Positions 35,675 to 44,951 of a DNA stretch of 64,000 nt are shown one piece after another (the first letter of the stretch is position 1; each line of letters begins with the position of its first letter). Source of the DNA: SKKC01 sp046542845 (GTDB lineage: Bacteria > Spirochaetota > Spirochaetia > DSM-27196 > SKKC01). The notes beneath the pieces are model-generated. The model saw only the letters and a list, made by a program, of their open reading frames with translations. It made no database searches and had not been told where the DNA came from. The translations under genes and the position numbers were made by a program. Where the stretch lies: assembly GCA_046542845.1 (NCBI GenBank), contig JBKHAN010000005.1, forward strand, positions 17,793 through 81,792, written 5' to 3'.

Positions 35675-38016
35675 CAGAACGCCTCCTCGTGTGTAGCCCC
35701 TCTCGAGAGCACGTACGACAGCGGGTCAACCTCATGCCCCGCAATAGAAACGGGGGAGGAACCGTAGTTCACAATAATCTCAAGGCCGGATTCGAAAACG
35801 GTACGATGAACGTCACCGACGATGCGGTGATCTACGATACGTGACTCACCCGTTTCCTCGCGAATCGCCCTGATCTCTTCATAGCGTTGAATCATATCGT
35901 CGAGAATCAGGTCGAATTCTGTAGAAGGCAGTGTCAGCCGTTCCGCTGCCTCCGTGAGCCTGAGTTCGGCCGGACTCTCTGCGGTAATCAGAAAGCTCAC
36001 GTTGGCGCCGTATTCAATTGCGCGAAGAAACTGCACTTCCGGTTCATCGAACAGGTTGTAATGTTGATTTGTGTAGGGTAGTAGACCATACAGAGCGATC
36101 TGAAAAAACGGCACCTGTTCATCCATAATCTCCTGAAAACTGCCGCTCATCATATGGGGATACGCATCGAAGCGAAACGCTATTCCATCTGCCACCGGCA
36201 ACATGTTCATGTTGGGGTCAAGCAGATGAACCTCGACGCCCGATTCGCGTTGCTCCGAGACGATGTCGCGATAGAACGCTGCCATTGCCTCGCGGGAGCG
36301 TGACGAGCGGGGATTGTAGTCGGAACTTAGTTCCGAGCCAATGTAATCAAGGAGTACCCCGTCGACACCAAGACTCGAGAGACGCGCGGTATCCCGTCGC
36401 ATGTGCTCTTCTGTAAGACGGGGGCCGAGACGATACACATCGGTGTCCTGTTCAATGAATACGGGCACGGGTTCGCGGAGAATATTGTGTATCGTGTCAG
36501 CCTGCCTCCGGTACCCTCCCCGCTGCCCGCCGGTCACGAAGTCTGCAGCTAATGTCAGACGATACCCATGTCCACGTACGCTGTCGGCAAGTTCTTCAAG
36601 TCCGGATGCGCCCCCCAGCTCGGAAGCGGGTGGCATCCTGTCCGGTAGCCCGCGCCACTCATGAATGCCCTCCCAGTTGCGAAACGTTACGTGCGCGTCT
36701 GAGACCCCTTCGGCCGACAGCCGATCGATGATTGTTCGGGCATCTTCAAATGTAGTCAGCGGGATGAACTGCGTTCCCAAGAACAGTTCATTTTCCGCGC
36801 CACCGAATAGTGTAACCTCCAAAGGCACACCGGGCGTGCTCTGAGAGTGTACCCCGAGCGTATCTACGAAATAGTCCTGCAATCGATTCGCAAGATTCGC
36901 ATAGGCTGCACGCTCATCATTCTGTACCGGGAAATATCGTATTTCACGTCGCACATCATTGGTACCCTCAGAGATCCGGGTAAAACCTCCGCCAAGCAGA
37001 TCCTGTACAACCCGATAGCGAAAACGGTGATCAAACCGAACGGTTGCAAAGTTGAAGCCGGTACGCAGTCCGGCGGGTACGCCGAGAATATCAGCACTTG
37101 AAGCCCCGTCGTGAATGACGCCGAGTAAACTGCCTCCGGTATGACTGATCCCGAAGGCCGGTACGCGTACCAGCGCCGCCTGCCGCACATCTCGAAAGAC
37201 TGGCGCGCGAGCCGGATCGCCACCATATATGCGTCCGACGTACTGTTCCCGTATCCTCCGCGTCTCGTCGAACCGAATCAGCGCACCCGATCCGTCGGGA
37301 ACCACCAGGTACCCATCCTCAAGTTCGCTTCGCGCAGCCCCGAGAAAGGGAAGCACGTGATAGCGCAGCAGTACCCGGCCATCTCCGTCCCCGACAAGTT
37401 CGGGGGGAACAACCAGGCTGAAGTGATCCTGCCGTAGATGAAGCTCGTACCCGACGGTCACCCCCTCGTCGAGAAAATCGAAGACAAAACGAACTCCATC
37501 GTTCAGTTCATACGCACGCAGACTTACATCGCTTCGAAGCGAATTCGTCATGCGCAGGGAAACGTCCCGAAGTCCGGACGCGGTTTCAATGATTAGAGGG
37601 CTTTCGATGTTTTCGCGCCATGTACCAGACGAGGTCTCGCGCTCGAGTGCCTGCTCGTCCGGCATGCTGGTCCACCGGTACCCGGATTCAAGAACCTCAA
37701 TTTCTACGTGTCCGCTCTCGGAATCCGCGTACAGTGCGAGCACATCCGACCGTGCTACTTCCTGCATTCCATCGGTTTCCAGAGGCTCAAGCTCCGAATC
37801 CGGCCTAAAGGATTCTTCACCGACCTGGAGTTCTTCGGTAAAGCCATCTGACCGACTTGAATTCATTGAGCGCATCGTCAAAACGGTGGCCAGAGAAACC
37901 ACGAGCACAATGAACCACGGAACCGATGCTCGCACCTTGCGTTTTATCGCGGTGAGAGCGTTAGGGACGACACTTTTCTTTTGGGGTGGATCCCCGGATT
38001 CAGCGAAGTAGTCCAT
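35674..38016 (-). CDS. DUF5696-like membrane-anchored protein of a carbohydrate locus
   Basis: 780 residues: a short cytoplasmic N terminus, one membrane helix at about 35-52, then a large extracytoplasmic part. The first half is beta-rich; the second looks like a glycosidase-type barrel (FRNWEGIHEWRGLPDRMPPASELGGASGLEELADSVRGHGYRLTLAADF, SLGVDGVLLDYIGSELSSDYNPR, HLLDPNMNMLPVADGIAFRFDAYP). This resembles DUF5696 proteins that accompany giant binding proteins and Yip1-like proteins in Paenibacillus-type sugar loci. Acidic residues such as D in VLLDYIGSE could be catalytic; activity is unproven. Confidence 0.7.
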   Translation of the reverse strand: MDYFAESGDPPQKKSVVPNALTAIKRKVRASVPWFIVLVVSLATVLTMRSMNSSRSDGFTEELQVGEESFRPDSELEPLETDGMQEVARSDVLALYADSESGHVEIEVLESGYRWTSMPDEQALERETSSGTWRENIESPLIIETASGLRDVSLRMTNSLRSDVSLRAYELNDGVRFVFDFLDEGVTVGYELHLRQDHFSLVVPPELVGDGDGRVLLRYHVLPFLGAARSELEDGYLVVPDGSGALIRFDETRRIREQYVGRIYGGDPARAPVFRDVRQAALVRVPAFGISHTGGSLLGVIHDGASSADILGVPAGLRTGFNFATVRFDHRFRYRVVQDLLGGGFTRISEGTNDVRREIRYFPVQNDERAAYANLANRLQDYFVDTLGVHSQSTPGVPLEVTLFGGAENELFLGTQFIPLTTFEDARTIIDRLSAEGVSDAHVTFRNWEGIHEWRGLPDRMPPASELGGASGLEELADSVRGHGYRLTLAADFVTGGQRGGYRRQADTIHNILREPVPVFIEQDTDVYRLGPRLTEEHMRRDTARLSSLGVDGVLLDYIGSELSSDYNPRSSRSREAMAAFYRDIVSEQRESGVEVHLLDPNMNMLPVADGIAFRFDAYPHMMSGSFQEIMDEQVPFFQIALYGLLPYTNQHYNLFDEPEVQFLRAIEYGANVSFLITAESPAELRLTEAAERLTLPSTEFDLILDDMIQRYEEIRAIREETGESRIVDHRIVGDVHRTVFESGLEIIVNYGSSPVSIAGHEVDPLSYVLSRGATHEEAF

Positions 38017-38026
38017 TCCGATACCT

Positions 38027-38665
38027 TTATATGAGCAGCGTCGCCTCGAGAAACACCTCGTAGAGAAAGTTCACAGACTGTATCGTGATCATTACGAGAG
38101 TGGCTCCGAAGAGTCCCATCATTGCCATTGTGAAAAATGTCCAGAGGATTACTGCGACCGTTTCGCCGACATCGTATTGATGAACGACCATGACGTGCAC
38201 GAAAACCAGATACGCAGACCACCCGACTGCCACCGATCGAAAGAATCCATAGATAGCGACTTCTTCGAGAGTCAGTGCGTGCGAAAGGACTGCTATGACC
38301 GGGAACAGATAAATGAGCGGTGTCATTGCGTAAGCAGCAGAGACAAACACGTCCTGCAGTCGCCCCTGCCCGTGGGTGATAGAGCTGACAAGGTAGTTGG
38401 CCGTAACCCATATGAAGAACGGACCAAAGACGTATAGAACCAGCTGAGTCGGCGTCGTGTTTCGTAAACCAAGAAGGTTAAACTGGAAATTCGTAACTCC
38501 GATGTCAAAAACCATGACCGCATACAGAATGAGAAGTATCAGGCTCGCAGACAGCACCGAACCGCGCTGCCGGTACCGCAACTCGTACATTGAATCGAGT
38601 GGGTGCCGAAACAGTCGAACGGTAAATATGAGCTGCCGCACCAGCGGGTGTCGACTCAGGTTCAC
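38027..38665 (-). CDS. Yip1-family membrane protein
   Basis: About 212 residues from a GTG start at 38,665 that overlaps the upstream stop as GTGA. Five hydrophobic helices; the N-terminal motif FRHPLDSMYELRYRQRGSVLSASLILL and the helix-loop YLVSSITHGQGRLQDVFVSAAYAMTPLIYL match bacterial Yip1 proteins. The longer open frame upstream is not credible as coding because it runs across the preceding gene. Function in bacteria is unknown; here it lies among transport genes. Confidence 0.75.
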   Translation of the reverse strand: MNLSRHPLVRQLIFTVRLFRHPLDSMYELRYRQRGSVLSASLILLILYAVMVFDIGVTNFQFNLLGLRNTTPTQLVLYVFGPFFIWVTANYLVSSITHGQGRLQDVFVSAAYAMTPLIYLFPVIAVLSHALTLEEVAIYGFFRSVAVGWSAYLVFVHVMVVHQYDVGETVAVILWTFFTMAMMGLFGATLVMITIQSVNFLYEVFLEATLLI

Positions 38666-40125
38666 GTGTAGTCCTCCCTGATCGCAGAACCGTTCCGTGC
38701 AGTGCTTGTTTTGCGCGAACGGGCGCCCCCGCGAATTATGAAGGCGAAGAGCAGGACCGTAATGCTGCTTGCAATGACACCGAAGTACTGCTGTACCCAC
38801 AATAGTCGAATTTGAAACCAGGCGAGAGAGAATCGTTCCTGGTCCAAAGCGCGACGAAAAAACAACGCCGCGTTGTCATAGTCTTCTTCGTTGTAGTATG
38901 CCATCCCGATTCCCTGGTAGGCTCGTTGGAAGTTCACGTTCATATCCAGCACTGAACGCCACAAAGGCGCGGCTTCGCCGTGGCGACCGTCGGACATCAG
39001 GTCGGTGGCGGCCTTTACCGCCTCGGCAAAACGGGTAGGTCTCAGAATGTGCACGTTTCCCTCGGTCCGATCCACAACATAAAGGTTCCCGTTATCATCT
39101 ACTTCAATTCCGACCGGGTTCTCGTATAAGCCCTGCACGGTTCCTCCGGTATCGTTCAAGCTACCGAAGGCGAACGTGAGCTCTCCATTATTATCGTACA
39201 TGTATATGACCCCGGAACGCACATCGATTGCGTAGATGTTGCCGTCCGCATCGATCGCGATATCTCCAAGAACGAGCGGTCCTTCGCCGAGCGCAGGAAA
39301 ATCCTGGCGATCGAATAGATCAAGAGCTGCTGTGTTAAATTTTCTGATCTGCCCGGACTCTGCGGCCGAGGTAACCATATAGATCAGGCGATCTGAACCA
39401 ACGGCCACGTTCGTGGGAGACGGAGAGAGACGGGTAACAAGCTGCTGTAATTGTGCCTCGGTAAAAAACAGTCGCTGCACGCGCTGTATCGGATTCAACT
39501 GCACGCGATTCGCGCCAAAAAAACCCTGAAAACGACCGTCGGGGGAAAGAACGAGCATACCTTCGTTGCCGCCCTGAAGCACGACAAAGTAGAAACCCCG
39601 GGCATCGCGGCTGACCTTCGCCGGTCTGAAATTGATCTCGGCGATCCGCGGATCGTCGGGCTTTCCAATTGAGGACCTGTATGTACCGTCCGGTTCAAAA
39701 ATTGCGATGCGGCCATTTCGCGTGTCGGCGACATACATAGTGCCATCGGATGCGACATGCACGCCGGTTGGACGATTCAGCTCGTACCGCTCGCCGCGAG
39801 TACCATCGATGACCAGATTGACAACTCCCTCGCTGTCGGTACGGACAATCCGGTCGTTGCCGGTATCCACAATCACAACGTTTCCGTTCCCGTCAACCGC
39901 AATGTCGCTCGGGTCGTCAAGCGAAAGAAATGTCCTTTCTCCGTCCACTTCGTACACAAGACTGCTGCCGAAGACCTCGACGGGAACAAAAGCTGCCTGC
40001 GACTCGACAAAACTCTCAAGCGGCTCGTCGTATATGTACGTCTGATACGCGACCTGTTCACGCGCTGTGACAGACACCACCGTATACGTGAAGACGATCA
40101 GTCCCGCGTACATAAAACGTTTCAT
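38662..40125 (-). CDS. NHL-repeat beta-propeller protein with C-terminal TPR and membrane helix
   Basis: 487 residues from ATG 40,125, whose first base is shared with the permease stop. A signal peptide (MKRFMYAGLIVFTYTVVSVTA) precedes at least five NHL blades (LDDPSDIAVDGNGNVVIVDTGNDRIV, LNRPTGVHVASDGTMYVADTRNGRIAIF, YENPVGIEVDDNGNLYVVDRTEGNVHIL). A TPR unit follows (AYQGIGMAYYNEEDYDNAALFFRRAL), then a membrane helix near the C terminus. Likely a membrane-tethered scaffold or glycan-binding partner of the transporters. Not an enzyme by any visible motif. Confidence 0.82.
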   Translation of the reverse strand: MKRFMYAGLIVFTYTVVSVTAREQVAYQTYIYDEPLESFVESQAAFVPVEVFGSSLVYEVDGERTFLSLDDPSDIAVDGNGNVVIVDTGNDRIVRTDSEGVVNLVIDGTRGERYELNRPTGVHVASDGTMYVADTRNGRIAIFEPDGTYRSSIGKPDDPRIAEINFRPAKVSRDARGFYFVVLQGGNEGMLVLSPDGRFQGFFGANRVQLNPIQRVQRLFFTEAQLQQLVTRLSPSPTNVAVGSDRLIYMVTSAAESGQIRKFNTAALDLFDRQDFPALGEGPLVLGDIAIDADGNIYAIDVRSGVIYMYDNNGELTFAFGSLNDTGGTVQGLYENPVGIEVDDNGNLYVVDRTEGNVHILRPTRFAEAVKAATDLMSDGRHGEAAPLWRSVLDMNVNFQRAYQGIGMAYYNEEDYDNAALFFRRALDQERFSLAWFQIRLLWVQQYFGVIASSITVLLFAFIIRGGARSRKTSTARNGSAIREDYT

Positions 40126-41063
40126 CACTTGATCCCCGAGTTCACGAGAGTGCTGACCATGCTTTTCTTCAGAGCAACGAATATCAGAAAATTCGGAACA
40201 AACATAATGAACCCTGCTGCTGCAGCAGCTCCGGCGCGCGCAATCTGTGTCGCCTGCCCGGCTCGTGCCTGGCCGGGCAGCGATGCCATAATCTCGGCAC
40301 CACCTCCCGCAGTAACCTGGGAATGAAGACTGGACACAAAGTATGGCAGCGTTCTCATCGCCTCGTCGGTCATGTAGTACTGGCTGGTACTCTGGTCGGT
40401 CCACACAGCCTGAAACGCGAGTATCCCAGCGGTTGCGATCGCGGGGAGAACGAGCGGCATGACGATCTTCGCGTATACTGTCCAGTCGGTAGCTCCGTCG
40501 ATCTGTGCGGACTCAATCAGACTCGTTGGGACCTGATCCATAAATTGCTTGATAAGAAAGACACCGACAGGCAGCGCCACCTGTGGGAGCAGATGCCCCA
40601 GATAGGAATTCATTACACCAATCCGACTGACCACAAGATACCGTGTTATCTGCACCGCTTGAGGAGCGAACATAAGCGCAACGATAATTGCGCCAAACAA
40701 AAAATCCTTCCCCGGAAACCGAAGCTTGGACATCGCGAACGCAGCCATTGATCCGATCGTCATAGAGATTCCTACGGCCCCGACCGTCACGATCGCGCTA
40801 TTGAGTATGAAACGTGATATCGGTACGACAGATAGTCGAACGGCAAAAAACAAGTCCCGAAAATTATCAAGCGTCGGTTCCCGCACGAGAAACCGCGGTG
40901 GAAACAGAAACAGTTCCTGCACCGGTTTGAAGGAGTGATTGAGAATGAACAAGAGTGGCAAAACCATTACCAGGGACACTGCGGAGAGAAAGAAAATGTT
41001 CACCGTATCGGCGATGCGGCTGCCGTGGGCGACGGTTTTGTTTTTCCTGTGTTTTCCTGCCAT
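40125..41063 (-). CDS. Carbohydrate ABC transporter permease, MalG type
   Basis: 312 residues from ATG 41,063 (MAGKHRKNKTV), 14 bp after the MalF-type gene. EAA loop IESAQIDGATDWTVYAKIVMPLVLPAIATAGILAF. A glycine/alanine-rich insertion precedes the last helix (ARAGQATQIARAGAAAAAGF). Part of the first permease pair. The track of open frame upstream of 41,063 overlaps the previous gene and is not used. Confidence 0.92.
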   Translation of the reverse strand: MAGKHRKNKTVAHGSRIADTVNIFFLSAVSLVMVLPLLFILNHSFKPVQELFLFPPRFLVREPTLDNFRDLFFAVRLSVVPISRFILNSAIVTVGAVGISMTIGSMAAFAMSKLRFPGKDFLFGAIIVALMFAPQAVQITRYLVVSRIGVMNSYLGHLLPQVALPVGVFLIKQFMDQVPTSLIESAQIDGATDWTVYAKIVMPLVLPAIATAGILAFQAVWTDQSTSQYYMTDEAMRTLPYFVSSLHSQVTAGGGAEIMASLPGQARAGQATQIARAGAAAAAGFIMFVPNFLIFVALKKSMVSTLVNSGIK

Positions 41064-41077
41064 AGCGTATTCGCTCC

Positions 41078-42013
41078 CTATTCGTCGCTCGATGCGAACA
41101 AACGGAATGCCACTCTGTTTGCCAGAAACATTATTACCAGCAGTACGAACGAAAGTGCGGTCGCGTATCCCATTTCCATTCGGATAAACCCGTAATCGTT
41201 CATATGATTCTCGATCAACTGTCCGGCGTATTCCGGCGTTGGATTTCGTCCGCTCAGCTGCACCCCTATACCACCTCCCCGCAAGGTCGTGACAATGGCC
41301 ATAACGGCTGCGAACAAGAGCTGTGGTTTCATTGCCGGCAATGTGATGTACCAGAGTTCCTGCAACCGTGACCGTATCCCGTCGAGTCGGGCAGCTTCGT
41401 AGAGCTGTTGGTCTACATTGTACATGCCGGCGAGGATGGCCAGAAAACCTACCCCCATGCGGCTCCACATGCTTACAAAAATCATGATGGGCATCAGATA
41501 CTCCGGACTCTGCACCCACGCCTGCGGCTCGGTTATGACTCCAAGATTGATGAGGAAATTGTTCAGGTATCCCAGGCGGTCAGGGCTGAAAAAGACCGTC
41601 CATACGATACTTGTCAACACAGGCCCGACGATGGAGGGAAGATAAAACGCGATCATGTAATAGCCCCGCATGCGCCTCGGTGCATAACTGATCGCCCACG
41701 CCGCGGTTATCGATAGAATAAACCCACCGACCCCCACCGCAGTGGCGAAAATGAAGGTATTCGGAAAAACGTGACGAAGAAAAATGATATCCTGTGTAAA
41801 GAGTATCCGCAGATTCCGCCAGCCGACCCATTGGGGAAACTGAAGCGCATTAAAATCGGTAAATGCGAGCACCCCTGCAAGAAGGACCGGTCCAACGATG
41901 AAGACGACGAACGCTGCTGTAAACGGCAGGATAAAAAGATACGCCGTTCGATGCTCAGACAAGGTTTGCAGCAGCCGCTGTCCGGCACGCGGTGGTGTCA
42001 GGGTTGTTGACAT
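41078..42013 (-). CDS. Carbohydrate ABC transporter permease, MalF/UgpA type
   Basis: 311 residues from ATG 42,013, preceded by AAGGAGAG. Six helices and EAA loop YEAARLDGIRSRLQELWYITLPAMKPQLLFAAVMAIVT. Works with the MalG-type gene downstream and the giant binding protein upstream, whose stop is only 4 bp before this start. Confidence 0.92.
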   Translation of the reverse strand: MSTTLTPPRAGQRLLQTLSEHRTAYLFILPFTAAFVVFIVGPVLLAGVLAFTDFNALQFPQWVGWRNLRILFTQDIIFLRHVFPNTFIFATAVGVGGFILSITAAWAISYAPRRMRGYYMIAFYLPSIVGPVLTSIVWTVFFSPDRLGYLNNFLINLGVITEPQAWVQSPEYLMPIMIFVSMWSRMGVGFLAILAGMYNVDQQLYEAARLDGIRSRLQELWYITLPAMKPQLLFAAVMAIVTTLRGGGIGVQLSGRNPTPEYAGQLIENHMNDYGFIRMEMGYATALSFVLLVIMFLANRVAFRLFASSDE

Positions 42014-42017
42014 CGGA

Positions 42018-44921
42018 TTAGTCTCTCCTTCCATCCGGACGGGGAATATCCGGAATCTGCAAATCGCGAAGCACCTCACCATCCGGGCCGATAAACCCGA
42101 ACTCTTCCTGCTTCCGTCGCATTTCATTTCGGATCATATCCGTGCGGCTTTCGAGCTCCTCGCGGAAGTTTTGGCGCCGAATGACGGTGGCATTCCAGGC
42201 ATTCGTGAGTTCGCGCTCGGTCATGTACGAGCCCCCCGGGACAAACGGCTCGGAGCGATACCACCCCATCTGAACCTGCAGACGTTCACGAACCTCGGGA
42301 TCCCACGGTTGCCGGTCAATCACCTCTCGATTCGCGGGAAACCAGCGGAACTCGAGGCCGTAATACGCTTCCAGATCGTTCGCGTACTGCGCCTGTGTCT
42401 CAGTGGACAACCACCATCGTAGAAACTCCCACGCGCGGTCGTGTCGCTCCTCATCGCCGGTATCCATCATAATCGCTCCGACCTTGTCGCCCGACGCCCA
42501 GCGAAGCAGCGTCCCGTCGTCGGCGTACATACCGGGTATCGGAACCATTTCCCATCGTCCCGTTATGTTTGGAGCCGCAGTCTGCATCAACACATAATCG
42601 CTGTAGAACGACACGCCGATCGGTATGCTCCCGTCTCGAAAACGCTGGTAGAAATTCTCGACCCGCACGGGAAGCGCAAAAATGTTGTACATGTCCGTCC
42701 ACTCCCGGAAGGCAGCCACCCCCTCCGGGTTGTCCCAGGCGACGTCCAGACCGTCCGGTGTATAAAGGTCAACTTCGTTTTGAAAAAACCACATCTGGTA
42801 TCGACCAAGCGGGAAAAAGAAGTTGCGATTCTCCTGTTGAAGATTCGGCAGCATATCGCGAACATCATCCCAGGTCTGCGGGACCTCAAGGTCCATCTCT
42901 TCGAGGATATCGCGACGGTAGAAAAGCATCGGGAAACGAGCCTCTTCCGGAAGCCCGTAATGCCGTCCCTCGAAGCGATAGGGCAAAAGCGCACCCGGGA
43001 CGATCGTGTCGAGCAACTCGTCGAAACCGGGGCGGTCATCGAGAGGAACCAGTGCGCCGCGCAACGCGAAGTCAAACGGAATATTCTCACCCACTCCCAA
43101 AGCCACGTCGGGTGCGCGTCCCGCCGCGCGGGCAAGAATAAGGATGTCGGTACTGGGAATGAAGTTAACGTTGACTTCAATGCCTGTCTCGGGTGTGAAG
43201 GTCTGATCGGCAAGCTCCTGCACCAGATCCACGTAGTCGCGTCCGCGGCGGACCCATACGTCTACCGCCTCGGTCTGCCCGGGAAGCGGCGTTTCATAAT
43301 ACGCGTCGAAGGTACCGAACAGACTGCGAAACATGAACGCAATACGTTGAAATACGTTGGGTCGTGCCCGGGGAAGCTCAACTTCGGCTCCAGTGAGATA
43401 GAATCGATCGAGCCACAACGGTTGAGTGGCCATGTACTCAGCCTGCGTGAACAGTTGCGTCATAATCAATCCGAGTGTATCCGGACGCCGCGCAATACGT
43501 TCCGGATCCTCAATGAGCAGATCCAGATCGGCCACCGACGACATAAGCAAGTTATACTCTTCGGGATCGCTGTCGTTCAGCATCGAGAGTTCATCGACAA
43601 TCGACCGTATCCGGTCCCGGTGGTTCCCGAGACGATCCAGCACATCAGGAATGAACTCGGGGACGTTGTAGACGCGGAACGGATCAACGTCGCTTGAGTC
43701 GCGGACACCGGTGACCTGTTTAATCTCCTCGTCGAGCACGTTCAGGCCGGATGCGATCTGCTCAGCTTCGCGAATCAGATTTCGATACGGGTACGCTGTC
43801 GCTCGAAGCGTAATCTCGTTCGCACCCTCGTGCAGGTAAATCTCCCACGCTCCGCTTGTTTCATCCCCAAGAACCAGATTGTTCCAGCTTGAACCAAAGG
43901 GGAACCCCACAAGATAGGCTTCGCGAAACGGCACAACACCATTGACCAGGAGCGTTCGGAACGACGTCAGCGCGATATCCATGTCCTGTTGGTACTTGAA
44001 TGCAATTCTATAAAAACCGGACTCCTCCACCTCGACACGCCATGATGCCCAGTCGTTCCCGGACCGCCACCCTTCGCCACCCATGACGTTCAGCACCCGT
44101 TTGTTACCGGTCGACTCGGGAACCAGAAGCGGTTGAGCAAGGTGGTCGGGTTGTATCGCACGGTTTGTTTTCCGGTACAGGTCTTCGGTTTCCTGTACGA
44201 CGAGCGCATCGTCCGAAACGGACTGCTCGCGACCGGACTCAGGCGAACCGTGACGGTACTCTTCGTACGTGGGCACGCGTCGGGGCGTCGTCACAAACAT
44301 TTCGGCAATCGAGAGACTGCCTCGGATGCCTTCGATTCGAATCGTGTTTGTTCCCGCCTGAAGCTCAAACTGATACGGCGAGGCGGAGAGGCCCCGCAGA
44401 TCGCGAAACGCCCCGGTATGCCAGTCGACGACTTCGCGCTGTAAGGGTCTCAGTTGACTACCCCGGTCATCGAGACGGAACGGGTACTCGGTTTGCTCGA
44501 AAACTCGCGGAAGCATGAGCTGTTCCGCCTCATCGGTCGGAAAATCGCCATTAATCCGGAGCGCGCGAAACGTGGGCTCGGGGATATCACCCTCGGCCTG
44601 ATACACGAGATGTAACTCATACATATCGGTCTCGGGCACGTCCACCGAAAACTCAATCCAGCCTACCTCATTCTCCCAGACGAAAACCTCGTCTTCTCCG
44701 TGCACCTCTCCTGTTGTCCATTGTATGTCGTCCGACACTGCTGAGGGTTCTGCAATGTCAATCTCAATTCGGGACGGCTCGGTGTCAACATGCGGGATAC
44801 TTCGGGCGAGCTCGGCGAAGTCAGTTCGTACAGTTCGGCTTGCGCCGGATATACTCACCAGAAAAAGTAATATGATCGCGGAAATTATGCCTGTAAAACC
44901 GTTTCGCATCGTTCGCTTCAT
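42018..44921 (-). CDS. Giant extracellular solute-binding protein with N-terminal carbohydrate-binding-like modules
   Basis: 967 residues, more than twice the usual length for this class. Signal peptide at about 1-27. Residues about 45-220 and 260-385 are two beta-sandwich modules (WIEFSVDVPETDMYELHLVYQAEGD and WASWRVEVEESGFYRIAFKYQQDMD are equivalent strands), each resembling a carbohydrate-binding module. After a helical linker, residues from about 550 form a family-1 binding protein (GRAPDVALGVGENIPFDFALRGALVPLDD, FPMLFYRRDILEEMDLEVPQTWDDVRDML, DRAWEFLRWWLSTETQAQYANDLEAYYG). Probably binds a long or complex glycan at the cell surface. Confidence 0.88.
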   Translation of the reverse strand: MKRTMRNGFTGIISAIILLFLVSISGASRTVRTDFAELARSIPHVDTEPSRIEIDIAEPSAVSDDIQWTTGEVHGEDEVFVWENEVGWIEFSVDVPETDMYELHLVYQAEGDIPEPTFRALRINGDFPTDEAEQLMLPRVFEQTEYPFRLDDRGSQLRPLQREVVDWHTGAFRDLRGLSASPYQFELQAGTNTIRIEGIRGSLSIAEMFVTTPRRVPTYEEYRHGSPESGREQSVSDDALVVQETEDLYRKTNRAIQPDHLAQPLLVPESTGNKRVLNVMGGEGWRSGNDWASWRVEVEESGFYRIAFKYQQDMDIALTSFRTLLVNGVVPFREAYLVGFPFGSSWNNLVLGDETSGAWEIYLHEGANEITLRATAYPYRNLIREAEQIASGLNVLDEEIKQVTGVRDSSDVDPFRVYNVPEFIPDVLDRLGNHRDRIRSIVDELSMLNDSDPEEYNLLMSSVADLDLLIEDPERIARRPDTLGLIMTQLFTQAEYMATQPLWLDRFYLTGAEVELPRARPNVFQRIAFMFRSLFGTFDAYYETPLPGQTEAVDVWVRRGRDYVDLVQELADQTFTPETGIEVNVNFIPSTDILILARAAGRAPDVALGVGENIPFDFALRGALVPLDDRPGFDELLDTIVPGALLPYRFEGRHYGLPEEARFPMLFYRRDILEEMDLEVPQTWDDVRDMLPNLQQENRNFFFPLGRYQMWFFQNEVDLYTPDGLDVAWDNPEGVAAFREWTDMYNIFALPVRVENFYQRFRDGSIPIGVSFYSDYVLMQTAAPNITGRWEMVPIPGMYADDGTLLRWASGDKVGAIMMDTGDEERHDRAWEFLRWWLSTETQAQYANDLEAYYGLEFRWFPANREVIDRQPWDPEVRERLQVQMGWYRSEPFVPGGSYMTERELTNAWNATVIRRQNFREELESRTDMIRNEMRRKQEEFGFIGPDGEVLRDLQIPDIPRPDGRRD

Positions 44922-44951
44922 AGTAGACCTCTGGGGGTATGGCTCTGACGG

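Noticed and set aside
42441..43697. 418-codon plus-strand open frame
   Set aside because: Antisense to the giant binding protein, whose domains and operon position are clear; the opposite frame has no recognisable features.
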